Shown here in pieces: positions 54,762-63,869 of a stretch of DNA of 64,000 nucleotides. Position numbers and translations under genes: made by a program. The notes under the pieces were generated by a model. That model made no database searches. It was given only the letters and a program-made list of their open reading frames with translations, and was not told the DNA's origin. Every line of letters starts with the position of its first letter. Positions within the stretch are counted from its first letter, which is position 1. This DNA comes from JAGQVA01 sp041391725 (GTDB lineage: Bacteria > Bacteroidota > Bacteroidia > J057), in the NCBI GenBank assembly GCA_041391725.1, contig JAWKNL010000006.1:145178-209177 (forward strand), read 5' to 3'.

Positions 54762-55889
54762 TCAGCAAATGAATGATAGGTAATTGCCCCGATGAATGAC
54801 CTCAAAACTGGCTTCCGGATAGGTTTCGAGCCAAAGCGCAGGTGGTTTTGAGGTTGATTTAGACCATTTGAATTCAAATCCATAGAGCCGGCCGTCCCGT
54901 TCCTCCACGAAGTCAACTTCCTTCTGGTCATAAGTGCGCCAGAAATAATTGTTGGAAAAGATTTTTGTGTAGCGCTGTTTCTTGAGGCGCTCTGTAATCA
55001 GATAATTTTCCCATAAAGCTCCCACATCATTTCTCAGAGGTAAGGTCATTAAAATTGTTGATAATGGCATTACGGATGCCAAATATGCTCCCAGAAATAG
55101 TATTTTGCGCCTTTGGAAATTTCTTTTCGCAGGTTTCTGGAATAGCCTTGATTCGTTTGATCACAAACTTTTTCAACAGATCAAGATATTTCTCAACTGT
55201 ACGGTATTCATACCAATAGCCTGACTAATTTCATGTACTGATACCAGAGTTCCCGATTTGAAAAGCCCAGCATACTCAGAATTTCGATGATTTTTTTGGC
55301 TTTATGATTTCTTCGAACATCAGCAGGTCTTTGTAAAGAGGTAGCCATTGACAATATTGTTGGGCAGATCGCGCTTGTCTGCCTCTATCGTTGTGACGAT
55401 TTCCGGATAACTGCCGTAAATGAGACGTTGTGCCAGACGTTCCTCCGTCTGAAAAGGTACTTCTGTGGTTGCAAGCTCCAATTGGGAAATCGGGTACAAC
55501 TCAAACTCCCATTTCTGCCGACCAGTGGCTCGCCGGTCTGATTGGAGAGGTCGAAGGAGGAAGAACCGATTTGCCAAAACCGGAGATCGGTATGTGGTCA
55601 ACGATCAGCTTGAGATTTAATCCAATCTGGCACATGTTGGGCCTCATCCACCACGAGTAAGTTGTGTTTTGCCAAGGTTCTGCCGAAGTGTTTCAATACT
55701 CTGGCTGCCCAGCCAGGCATGCACAGCACGATCTTCTCCGGAAACGAATAAAAATGGCGCGTTTCTGCTGCAAAGAATGTCCTTTAAAAGGGTTGTTTTG
55801 CCTACCTGCCGGGGGCTAGCAACACGACTACTTTTGCCGGGAACCATTCTGCTTTCAACCTGGGACTTAATAAGTCGATGAATTTTCAT
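54762..55889 (-). pseudogene. AAA ATPase with DUF4143 domain, several frameshifts
   Basis: The N-terminal part starts MKIHRLIKSQVESR and has Walker A in PRQVGKTTLL; LLVVDEAQ follows (Walker B). A middle segment matches the family (GSSSFDLSNQTGEPLVGR, EERLAQRLIYGSYPEIVTT). The C-terminal DUF4143 part is seen as NDVGALWENYLITERL and YDQKEVDFVEERDG. At least five frame changes are required across 55,100-55,680. Such ATPases are common in genomic islands; their role is unknown. It lies between GNAT-tail repeats A and B. Confidence 0.8.
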
Positions 55890-56005
55890 ACTTTCTAATA
55901 CATAAAATTCAGCAAAATTATGTATTAGTGAGCTAGAAATTAAAACTTCATCGCAAATTTTGTCAGATTTTGGCGGCTCGCTATCTCCCCCCAATGTTCA
56001 ATGTT

Positions 56006-56058
56006 TTCACCCAAACTCCAGCCCTGCCAGGGCGTATTGCCGGGCGGTGATGTCAAAT
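56006..56058. repeat. GNAT-tail repeat, copy B
   Basis: On the minus strand the copy reads TGFDITARQYALAGLEFG and a stop, ending just where the AAA module begins. Only 25 bases separate it from the stop codon of the YoeB gene. It shares 45 of about 50 bases with copies A and C by eye. Confidence 0.8.
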
Positions 56059-56082
56059 CCGGTCGGTACAGTTGGCGCAGGA

Positions 56083-56339
56083 TTAGTCATAATGAAAGCG
56101 GCATTTGGCAATTAAAATCTCATCATCTTTACCTGGTAAATCAAACGATGTTCACCGTCAATTCTACGGGACCAAAACCCTGCATACCCATATTTAAGTG
56201 GCTCTAGTTTTCCAATGCCTTCAAAAGGATTTCGGGAAATGTCTTTGAGCAGATCGTTAATCCGTTTTAATTTATTCTTATCTGTTTTTTGCCAATACAG
56301 ATAATCTTCCCATGATTCCTCCACAAAAACATATTTCAT
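56083..56339 (-). pseudogene. yoeB: YoeB/Txe-family toxin, C-terminal frameshift
   Basis: Ribosome-dependent mRNA interferase. The main part is complete: EESWEDYLYWQKTDKNKL, NPFEGIGKLEPLK, then GFWSRRIDGEHRLIYQV. One A is missing from a run near 56130, so the frame ends early as MMRF; restoring it yields DDEILIAKCRFHYD, including the terminal His-Tyr of the active site, with a stop at 56083. ATGA overlap with the antitoxin is preserved. Unlike the YoeB at 29.0 kb, no part of the fold is missing. Confidence 0.82.
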
Positions 56340-56593
56340 TCCTCAATCAGATTTTGACTGCTGGAATTTCCGGACTTGAGTTTCTCTATTGCAGCGTCAG
56401 TCTTCTCATTTTCTTTTTGATGAAAGCTCGTGTTGAGTAGCACATAAAAATTGTATTCTGCCAAGACATAATTACAACCCCATTATCTTTACCACGGTTA
56501 ATGATAAGTATTTCAAAATTTTGAGTAACTCTGTCGAAGTAACCGCTTAATGTCTTTTCTGAAATCGGATAAGGTTGTGGTAAGCATAACCAT
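56336..56593 (-). pseudogene. yefM: YefM-family antitoxin, frameshifted
   Basis: The ATG at 56593 starts MVMLTT, and in part frames the family pattern is visible: SDFRKDIKRYFDRV, ILIINRGKDNGVVIMS, the helix AEYNFLCATQ (reconstructed) and the tail AAIEKLKSGNSSSQNLIEE. About three single-base errors break the frame. The stop overlaps the YoeB start (ATGA). Confidence 0.7.
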
Positions 56594-56615
56594 TATTTTT
56601 ACTTTTTTATATATA

Positions 56616-56621
56616 TGTACA
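56616..56621 (-). promoter_or_regulatory. TGTACA core upstream of the second yefM
   Basis: A perfect TGTACA hexamer lies 23 bases before this antitoxin start. The same core, spaced at 12 bases, forms the operator of the first YefM-YoeB module at 28.7 kb. Here only one clear hexamer is seen. Confidence 0.4.
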
Positions 56622-56658
56622 TTTTAAATCGCATTCAAATAAAATCCTAACCCCCTTT

Positions 56659-56718
56659 CCCTTCACCCAAACTCCAGCCCCGCCAGGGGCGTATTGCCGG
56701 GCGGTGATGCCAAATTCC
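56659..56718. repeat. GNAT-tail repeat, copy C (native 3' end of the GNAT gene)
   Basis: On the minus strand it encodes the last residues of the acetyltransferase gene, ending in AGLEFG and a stop at 56663. The palindrome is GCCCCGCCAGGGGC, one base pair longer than GCCCTGCCAGGGC in copies A and B, with both arms changed in step. Confidence 0.8.
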
Positions 56719-57509
56719 ATTTTTGTCCAGATTTCATGCGGGTAAGAAACCGCACCGGCTCAAGCCGCTTCTTTCAATATGTTCAGCCAGTCTGTATGGT
56801 CGGCAAAGGTGTCGGCATTATCACTTTCGCTGTGAAGTCCAATCATTTCCAGTAGTTCACAGGCCGTCTCCTTATCCTCTGCCACCAGCGGGCCGATGTG
56901 AAAGGCTTTGGTTCCATTACGGGTAAATATATATCCCGATACCCTTCCGTTTACTATTTTTACCCATCCATTACCTGGTCCGCGATTCAGAAAATTGGTT
57001 AAAACCACACTTCTATCCGCGCCAAATACCTGTTGGTCTGCTTCACAGATTGCTTCCAGATTATCCGAAACGAAATGGGGCCCATTCCCTGGGAAAAATA
57101 TTCTGCCGCCGCACCGGAGCCGCAGGAGACGCACGATCTGACATTCTGCCACAAAAACCCATCTTTTCGCCACAACGGTCTGCCCATATCTGAAGCATCA
57201 GCGCACCAGGCCCAGATCTGCTACCGACTCGATCGCACGCTCCATCAGCCGCCGGGCGATGCCCTGCCCCCTGTATTTCGGATCAACCAGCACCATGCTT
57301 ACCCACGAAAACCGGTGGCTGTAATTGATCATGGCGGCAGTGCCGATGACCTGGTTTTCATATTCGGCTACAAAACAGCCCTGCGGGGAGTTTTTGAGAA
57401 AAATTCCCAGTCAGCTTCGACCCTGATTCCAGCCAGCCTGATTTTTGAGCGCCATCGCGCCGGGGAAATTCTGACTTGAGAGAAAACGGAAGGTTATGGA
57501 AGAGTTCAT
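56663..57509 (-). pseudogene. GNAT-family N-acetyltransferase, several frameshifts
   Basis: Acetyl-CoA-dependent transferase of about 281 residues. The ATG at 57509 starts MNSSITFRFLSS; the acetyl-CoA loop is seen as VDPKYRGQGIARRLMERAI. A second half (LEAICEADQQVFGADR, NGWVKIVNGRVSGYIFTRNG, LVAEDKETACELLEMIG) resembles the C-terminal GNAT-like domain of two-domain members. The last residues are repeated as tails A and B beyond two inserted modules. Frame breaks lie near 57410, 57200, 57100 and 56730. Confidence 0.75.
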
Positions 57510-57581
57510 AAAACAAAGTAAAAGGCTAAAATTTACCATTTGATACTTCCTTTACCAGAAGAAAAATTAACCTATCCTCCG

Positions 57582-58908
57582 CTACTTCACCACCAGTGTC
57601 TGATTGGCTAGCTGTACACGTCGGTGAGCGTGATGTAATATGTTCCCGCAGGCCACATGCTGTAACGTCAATTTCCAGCTCTTCTCCCGGATGCATAGTT
57701 GCCTTCCACACCTGCTGCCCTGTAACGCTTACTGCTGTCGCCTGCCCGCCTGATTCGCGAATTCCTTTGGCAGCGATATGAAGTATAGAAGTAGCCGGAT
57801 TGGGCCAGACTTTGATTTCGGGTGTTGTGCCTTCGGCATTGAGGGCCAGTTCGACGACGTCGCTGTAGTTAAACTGCCCGTCGTGATCCCTGCCACCGCA
57901 GGCGGTAATAGGCCTGGCGCCGTAACCTGATAGTCGGTAAAGGTGTAGTCCAGGTTTTCATTGCTGACGCCGGCTGCCGCTACGCGATCCAGTTCTTTAA
58001 ACTCCTGCCCGTCTGTAGATCGCTCCACGGCAAAATAATCGGAGTTGAGCTCTTTGGCAGTGCCCCAGGTGATGACGCCGTTGCCATTTTCTTCTTTTGC
58101 GTCGATATACAACCATTCGACCGGAAAAGAATTGCTTTCACCTACTGCCTGAAATGCAGTCGGATAAAACTTCTGTAAGTTTCTCGCACCACCGGTGGCA
58201 GCCGTCATACCAAAATACACCCATTCCTGCCCGGAGAAAATCGTGTTTACAATATCTCCTGTATAACTCACCCTCAGATCTCCGTCAATATAAGTGTCCA
58301 GTGTATAAGTGTTGGGCTTCCACTCGATTTTGACCGAGTGAACCGCGCCATCCTCTATATTGGCACAAGATGGTTTTATACAAACTGTGCTGGTTAAGGT
58401 CTTAGTTTGATTGCCGCTTTTAACGTAGCTGATATGATCATCAGAGAGGTCTTTCACAGAAGAGCCGTTGTCGTATGTATCAAACTCAATGGTAAGGGAC
58501 GGAGAAATACCTGCATAACTTCTCCCCTGTGCTACCGATCGTATTCGTTCCGGAAGCAGCATTGTGAAATACAAAAGCGATCCCGTCGGCCCCGCCATCA
58601 CTGGTTCCAAAATTGATATCCATTTCCAGGATAAAAGAATGACCAAGAGAAATGCGCTCCTGAAACCATGCCGCACCGGTCTGGTAATAGCTATTGTTGG
58701 TTAAAGTAAAACTGTCATCGGAGTTTTTTACGGCATTGCCTTTAAGTACCATCGTACCAAAAGCTGAGGCCTCCTCTGTTGTGCCCTGGGTGCTGAGAGT
58801 CGAATAAATCCCGGCAAGAATGAGTCCACCCGCTACAACACCGGCGATGATTTTGGTTCGGAGCGACAAACTGGACGAAGCGCGAAGGTTGAGTTTTCTT
58901 TTGGCCAT
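57582..58908 (-). pseudogene. Exported L-type-lectin-like protein with type IX secretion domain, frameshifted
   Basis: Start MAKRKLNLRASSS then a membrane or signal helix (residues 18-37). A concanavalin-like/L-type lectin domain follows, with FTLTNNSYYQTGAAWFQERI, FILEMDINFGTSDGGADGIAFVFHN and SPSLTIEFDTYDNG. A short stretch with FAVERSTDGQEFKELDRV and DYTFTDYQ comes next, as in proteins sorted by type IX secretion. The C-terminal sorting domain (IKVWPNPATSILHIAAKGI to the stop at 57582) needs two more frame changes. It would be a carbohydrate-binding adhesin on the cell surface. The broken joint near 58510 lies inside the lectin domain. Confidence 0.72.
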
Positions 58909-59144
58909 ACGGGAATAATGGTTTTCCCGCAAAACTCCGGCGAAAAATAACAAATTTCAGACCGGGGGAGCCCCATTTCTAACCTGTGTAATGAATGGGG
59001 AGAAAAAATCAATAGTCTGGCGAAATGAAATGCAAGGATTCATGGAAAGGAATAAGACGCGGGCAAATGTTTTTGAGGTATTGATCACGATGTACAAAAA
59101 ATTTTACGTATATAATTCCGATTCAAAAATATCAGTAACATGAA

Positions 59145-59667
59145 ATGCGAAGAGTATATCAGCAATTACGCAAAAAATACACCGATGAAGAAATTGCAGA
59201 TTCCATGCTCATTCCGGCAGATGTAGAAGGGCGATGAAAAACGGACAAAAGGAGATGCTGGCCTATAGAATGGATAGATTGAGAAATATGACGAAGATCA
59301 TATTCTGTCGGATGTGATGAGATTGCGATTTCAAATGGAAAGCTTATCTGAAAAAGAGAACCTTTTTCCTTCAATAAAACCTTTGAAATACTTCGAAGAA
59401 TACATCAGAATCACAAGAAAAACTCTTAAAAGAGATTTTCTGAGGACCTTTTCCATCCACTATGCCGGGCTTAGCCGCATCATTAATGACAAGGAAGAGC
59501 CAGGCGTAGAACTCGCCTACCGGCTGGAAAAACACTCGGGCAACCTGATAAAAGCCGTCGTCTGGTGGGAGTTAATGATGAAAAAACAATCGTTTGTAAT
59601 CACACAGGATGAACAGACCCGGAAATTGGAACAAAGCAAGGTGAAAAACTACCCAAAAGCGGGTTAA
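59145..59667 (+). pseudogene. HTH antitoxin-like protein (HigA/Xre-type), frameshifted, without visible toxin
   Basis: The N-terminal part MRRVYQQLRKKYTDEEIADSM, then in other frames EMLAYRMDRL, and from 59314 a continuous run (MRLRFQMESLSEKENLF, then a helix-turn-helix IHYAGLSRIINDKEEPGVEL) resemble a Bacteroidota antitoxin family. Its members normally lie beside a HigB/RelE-type toxin. No toxin gene is found on either side. Two frame changes between 59195 and 59310 are needed. Confidence 0.6.
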
Positions 59668-60689
59668 ATCCCCATTCCCTCACAAACGCATCGTCATTGA
59701 GCCAGGGTATGCCGCATATACGCGGTTGATTTCTTCCATCTGCCCTGGGGAAAGCCCTTCCTCCGGATCGAGGCACCAGATCCCCTGCATCAATCCCTGC
59801 CGCCGCAACACTTCGTGCAGCCCTGCAATACAGCCGTGAAAGTGGTTGGCTGCATCAAAAAAGCTGCATTGGCGTCGGTAATGGCGATGGATTTACTCAG
59901 CCATCCGGGCGTGAGCGGGGTATGGTTTTGGCGAATGGCTTTCAGTTCTTCAAATATCTCCACCACAGTTTTTGTCCATACCGACCAATGCCCCAGCGGT
60001 CCGCCCACAATGTATTTTTCATACATTTTCCCTCCGCTCAAACGGATACGGCGTCACCAGATCCAGCACGATATTGTCGTCGTTGCCAGTGTAAGGAGCA
60101 ATTTCATCCCGGCGGGAAGAGTCGCACACCGCCCGCACCACTTCCAGTGTCTGATACCGGTTAAACGGCGCGATTTTAATAGCCAGCGTTGGGAATTTCG
60201 GCAAATGACTTCCAGTAGTCATAACTCAGCACCTTTCCGCCTACGGCGAGCTGAGTAAAACCCAAACAGGGCATCGCTTCTGCAGGCCTGCGGGCGCGGT
60301 CGAGAGGAGCTTCTTCGGTCCAGTTTCCGAGTCCGTTGAGGCTGACAGGGCGAGGTCGTACCGAGGCCGCCAGCCAGGCTTCGCCAGTGCCTGCGCGGTA
60401 TCTCCGCTACCCCGGCCACTTTCAGTACAGGCCGCGAAAGATTTGCCTTTTCCACTTCCTCTGCCGCGGGCGGAGCACCAGTTCGTGAGATTGTGTTGTG
60501 GGTGGCGAATGGCAAACTGGGTGGTGTGAACCCCAACTGCCAGACCGCCGACACCTGCGGCGAGATAATAGCCCGGGTCAGCCTTCGCTGGCTGTGTTCG
60601 TCAGGCTTGCGGGCTTCGGTCAGTGCCAGCGGATGGGCCGGAATGACCGTTCCTTCCATCAGGAGTTGATATTTTTCGGGAGAAAGCAT
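59664..60689 (-). pseudogene. Dihydrodipicolinate synthase-family protein, frameshifted
   Basis: TIM-barrel aldolase of the DapA/NanA superfamily. Readable pieces are the start EKYQLLMEGTVIPAHPLALTEARK, VHTTQFAI-like and AAEEVEKANLSRPVLKVAGV. In other frames GNDDNIVLDLVTPYPFE, YIVGGPLGHWSVWTKTVVEIFEEL and LSPGQMEEINRVYAAY are seen. Five or more frame changes are needed. The epimerase gene precedes it by two bases, so both belong to one operon that probably handles a sugar acid or keto-sugar. Confidence 0.78.
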
Positions 60690-60691
60690 GG

Positions 60692-61706
60692 TTAGAAATT
60701 ACCTTTTCGTTGCTGGAAGTGTGTGGGTTTGCCGAGTTCTGCGCCGCCTGCCTGTATCCAGGAAGCAGTCCATTCGATCATCTGGCGCAAGCTGACGGGG
60801 ATAGCCAAACAGCCGGTGAGAGCGGCTGGCATTGCTGAGCAGGGCGGTAGGTTAGGGTTCACCGGTGAAAACGGGTTGCCGGTCAAAGTATTCGCCAAAC
60901 TTTTCGGCCAGCCAGCGCACGGAGATCGTTTCGGGGCCGGTGACCTTGAGGATCATTGGCGGGTCATCGCAGTGGCGGAGTGCGCGAATGGCGATTTCGT
61001 TGGCGTCGCCCTGCCAGATGACATTGACATGGCCCATGCTGAGGTCGATAGGTTGGCCGTTGAAAACCGACTTTGCCACGTCGAGCAATACCCCGTAGCG
61101 CATGTCTATGGCATAATTGAGCCGGTAGATAAGCATCGGGGTATGATTTTTTATGGAGAAGTATTCGAAGATACGTTCCCGGCCCAGGCAGGACTGGGCG
61201 TATTCACCTATGGGCTGAGGCGGCGTAGTTTCGTCGGGACCGCCAGAGGTAGCGGGGGTAAACGGATAGATGTTGCCGGTAGAAAAAACCACGATCCGGC
61301 TGTTTTTGAAAGATTCTGCCACCCGGCCCGGGAGGTAGCTGTTCATCGCCCAAGTGAGCGGCTGATTGCCGGAGGAGCCAAACTTCATGCCCGCCATAGA
61401 GAGGACATTTTCGGCCTGGGGAAGAGCGGCGAGATCGGCTTCATCGAGCAGGTCAGCGGAGATCGTGAGAATGCCACTGGCTTCGAGCAGCGCGCGGGCA
61501 TCGGGGTTGGAGAAGCGGCTGACGGCAAAAACCTTCTGAGCGGAACCCGCAGCCATAAGCGCGCGACGAAGGAGCAGCGCAAGACTGGGCCCCATTTTAC
61601 CCCCCGCGCCGAGGACAAGGAAGTCGCCCTTTATGCGGGAAATATCCTCCAGCAGCGCAGGCGAGGGATCAGAGAGTTGAGCATCGAGTTCGGCGATAGA
61701 AAGCAT
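60692..61706 (-). pseudogene. NAD-dependent epimerase/dehydratase-family protein, frameshifted near the C terminus
   Basis: Extended SDR with the Gly-rich loop FLVLGAGGKMGPSL, then FAVSRFSN. Other pieces are NVLSMAGMKFGSSGN, IVVFSTGNIYPFTP (in place of YxxxK an altered site, SCLGRERIFEYF) and MLIYRLNYAIDMRYG. The frame is intact to VFTGEP at 60855; the last 55 residues (RQMIEWTASWIQAGGAELG) lie in another frame. Part of the DapA-like operon. The repeat at 61721-61840 holds a candidate promoter for it. Confidence 0.78.
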
Positions 61707-61720
61707 ACAGTCGTAGTTAG

Positions 61721-61840
61721 AGGAGAAATATAGGGAAAAAAGAATTTACCTGAAGTGGGTTTCTCCCTAAACAAAAATACGTGGCGTTGCGGAAAATTTT
61801 GGAGGTTTATTTGGCAGATAGTTGTAAATTTGGAGGGAGG
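61721..61840. repeat. ~118-bp direct repeat, left copy
   Basis: Nearly identical to 62627-62744. The core at 61772-61830 (caaaaatacgtggcgttgcg... to gttgtaaatt) differs in one base from the right copy. On the minus strand it contains TATTTTTG, a perfect -7 box, directed at the epimerase gene 65 bases away. Confidence 0.9.
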
Positions 61841-61899
61841 GGTGGAGAACGGAAATCGGTAGGGGTGTTGGGATGTTGGCCACAATGTAAAAGAAATAA

Positions 61900-62538
61900 A
61901 TGACATCAAAACAAAAGAAAATAATAGCAAGAGAGTTTCTGATTTTCATTGCTGCGCTTGGGATTTCTGTAATCGCATTTATTGGAACTTATCCTTATAA
62001 TTATTTTCTGAATCGAAAAATTGACAGAATTAAAGAAGAGACAAAATCCTTGAAAGATCGGATATATAAATTAGAAATAGCCTATAATCAAAAAACAGAA
62101 AAGCAAAGGTGGTTTTACAATGAAAGTGTCAGAAAAGGCATAAATGGTAATTTTCGTTACTCATCACAACTATGGGAGAGGCTTGAAGAGTTACAGAAAT
62201 CTGATAGTATCATTTTCAATTGGAACAACGTTTGGGAAAAAGAGCTTATTGAGATAATTCAAGACATCGGATTTAAAAATGGTGAAGAATTTAACAGATT
62301 CATTCTTGATAATTCTGTCGCAAACGAAGACTCTAATGATAAAGTAAATGAAATAAGGAGAAAGGTCAACAGTATTGAAAAAACTATTTGGGGTTTGAAG
62401 AGCCGAATTTTAGACACTAAAGAACAAATTCGATTCGGTCTTATATTTTTTGCTATTATTTCCACAATTGCATTTCCAATCAGATACCTTTTCTTTGCAA
62501 TTCGTTGGAGTATAAAAACTTTAAAAGAACAAGAATGA
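61900..62538 (+). CDS. Orphan membrane protein with coiled-coil core
   Basis: A 212-residue protein with membrane helices near both ends (residues 12-35 and 180-200) and a helical, charged middle that predicts coiled coil (KIDRIKEETKSLKDRIYKLE, DKVNEIRRKVNSIEK). I do not recognise a family. The gene is AT-rich compared with its surroundings and is bracketed by the direct repeats at 61721-61840 and 62627-62744, so it appears to have been inserted. Confidence 0.6.
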   Translation: MTSKQKKIIAREFLIFIAALGISVIAFIGTYPYNYFLNRKIDRIKEETKSLKDRIYKLEIAYNQKTEKQRWFYNESVRKGINGNFRYSSQLWERLEELQKSDSIIFNWNNVWEKELIEIIQDIGFKNGEEFNRFILDNSVANEDSNDKVNEIRRKVNSIEKTIWGLKSRILDTKEQIRFGLIFFAIISTIAFPIRYLFFAIRWSIKTLKEQE

Positions 62539-62626
62539 AGGATTATTACTTATGAACATTGGGATTACTTTGTTTTCATGTACTCAAAAGTGGGTGATGT
62601 CAAAATCTAAGTGATTTCCTATACTG

Positions 62627-62744
62627 GGGAGAAAGATAGGGAAAAAAGCCCAGACCCGGAGCGGGTTTCGCCAACAGCAAAAATACGTGGCGTTGCGGAA
62701 AATTTCGGAGGTTTATTTGGCAGATAGTTGTAAATTGGGGGGGG
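62627..62744. repeat. ~118-bp direct repeat, right copy
   Basis: Copy of 61721-61840, offset 906 bases. The minus-strand -7 box TATTTTTG is kept at 62678-62685, now pointing at the end of the inserted gene. The right part merges into a G8 run and the leader of the kinase gene. Confidence 0.9.
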
Positions 62745-62799
62745 AGTATTAACGCACTGAGGGGCGTTTATACTGACGTTTGTGCATAACAAAAACGAA

Positions 62800-63867
62800 A
62801 TGGGTACAAATCAAGATAACGCTGCTCATTCATTAGTGGGAACACAACTCAAGAATGGATGGAAAGTTTCAAAGAAAATAGAGCCCAAAGAAGGAGCTAC
62901 AGGAGGTTTCTTTAGTGTTTGCTATGTCGTAACAAGAGATGAAGAAGATGCTTTTCTAAAAGCCCTCAATTTTCAGGCATTTTTTCAGATGTTTCAAGGA
63001 CGATCTATAGTTGAAATTATCAATGAACAAACTAATGCATACCAATTTGAAAGAGATTTACTGTTACGGTGCAAAAACAATCGGTTAAGTAAAGTCTCAA
63101 TGGTAATTGATGAAGGTGAAGCGGTATTAGATGGTTTTACAATACCAAATGTCCCTTACCTAATTTTTGAAATGTCCGATGGTGACGTCAGGTCCCATAT
63201 GAACTTTAGTAAAGATATTGAAGTTGCTTGGAAACTGCATTCGCTACACAATGTAGCGGTAGGTTTAAAGCAGTTGCATGGGGTAGATATTGCACACCAA
63301 GACTTAAAACCTTCGAATATTCTCCTATATGAGGATGGTGTTATATCCAAGGTAGGCGATTTAGGAAGATCACTTTGTGCTGAAATTAAAGCTCCTCACG
63401 AAAATGGAGGTGATTTTCCAGGAGATCTAAACTATGCTCCTCCAGAATTTTTATACAGATACATAGATCCTGATTGGAACTTTCGCGTTCGGTCAACAGA
63501 TATGTATTTATTTGGCAGTCTAATAGTATTCTACTTCTCAGGTGCAAATATGACCGCTTTGATTGGTAAGAATTTAGACCAGCAATTTAAATGGACTAAG
63601 TGGCGCGGCACGTTTAGTGAAGTCCATGATTACTTAATTGATGCATTCTACAAAGCATTAAAGGAATTCAAATCTTCTATTAGCGATAATGATTTGGCTA
63701 TTGAACTCTCAAATATTGTTGAATATTGTTGCTTCCCAATCCCTGAAAAAAGAGGTCATCCGAAGGCAATTCGTTTTTCAAAAAAAGCTAACCAGTTTGA
63801 CTTTCATAGAATAATCTCACGATTTGATGTCTTATACAGAAAGACCAAATACAAGTTTAAGAATTAA
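62800..63867 (+). CDS. Stand-alone eukaryotic-like protein kinase
   Basis: A 355-residue kinase-fold protein without membrane helix or extra known domain. Key positions: Gly-rich loop KEGATGGFFSV (30-40), Lys54 in FLKALN, Glu84 in FERDLL, catalytic loop HQDLKPSN with Asp168 and Asn173, DLG187-189 for DFG, APPE at 213-216 and the structural Asp234 in STDMYLFG. All catalytic residues are present, so it should be active; HQD replaces HRD. ATG 62800 is preferred over GTG 62782. The next gene starts three bases later. AT-rich DNA and the repeat just upstream mark it as an acquired gene. A defence role is possible, not shown. Confidence 0.85.
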   Translation: MGTNQDNAAHSLVGTQLKNGWKVSKKIEPKEGATGGFFSVCYVVTRDEEDAFLKALNFQAFFQMFQGRSIVEIINEQTNAYQFERDLLLRCKNNRLSKVSMVIDEGEAVLDGFTIPNVPYLIFEMSDGDVRSHMNFSKDIEVAWKLHSLHNVAVGLKQLHGVDIAHQDLKPSNILLYEDGVISKVGDLGRSLCAEIKAPHENGGDFPGDLNYAPPEFLYRYIDPDWNFRVRSTDMYLFGSLIVFYFSGANMTALIGKNLDQQFKWTKWRGTFSEVHDYLIDAFYKALKEFKSSISDNDLAIELSNIVEYCCFPIPEKRGHPKAIRFSKKANQFDFHRIISRFDVLYRKTKYKFKN

Positions 63868-63869
63868 AA

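Noticed and set aside
54675..56718. CRISPR-like array from three repeats
   Set aside because: Repeats are separated by 1.3 and 0.65 kb that contain genes, not by short uniform spacers; no cas genes.
54088..61706. Transposon or prophage remnant
   Set aside because: No transposase, integrase, terminal inverted repeats or phage structural genes could be seen, despite the insertion-like repeats.
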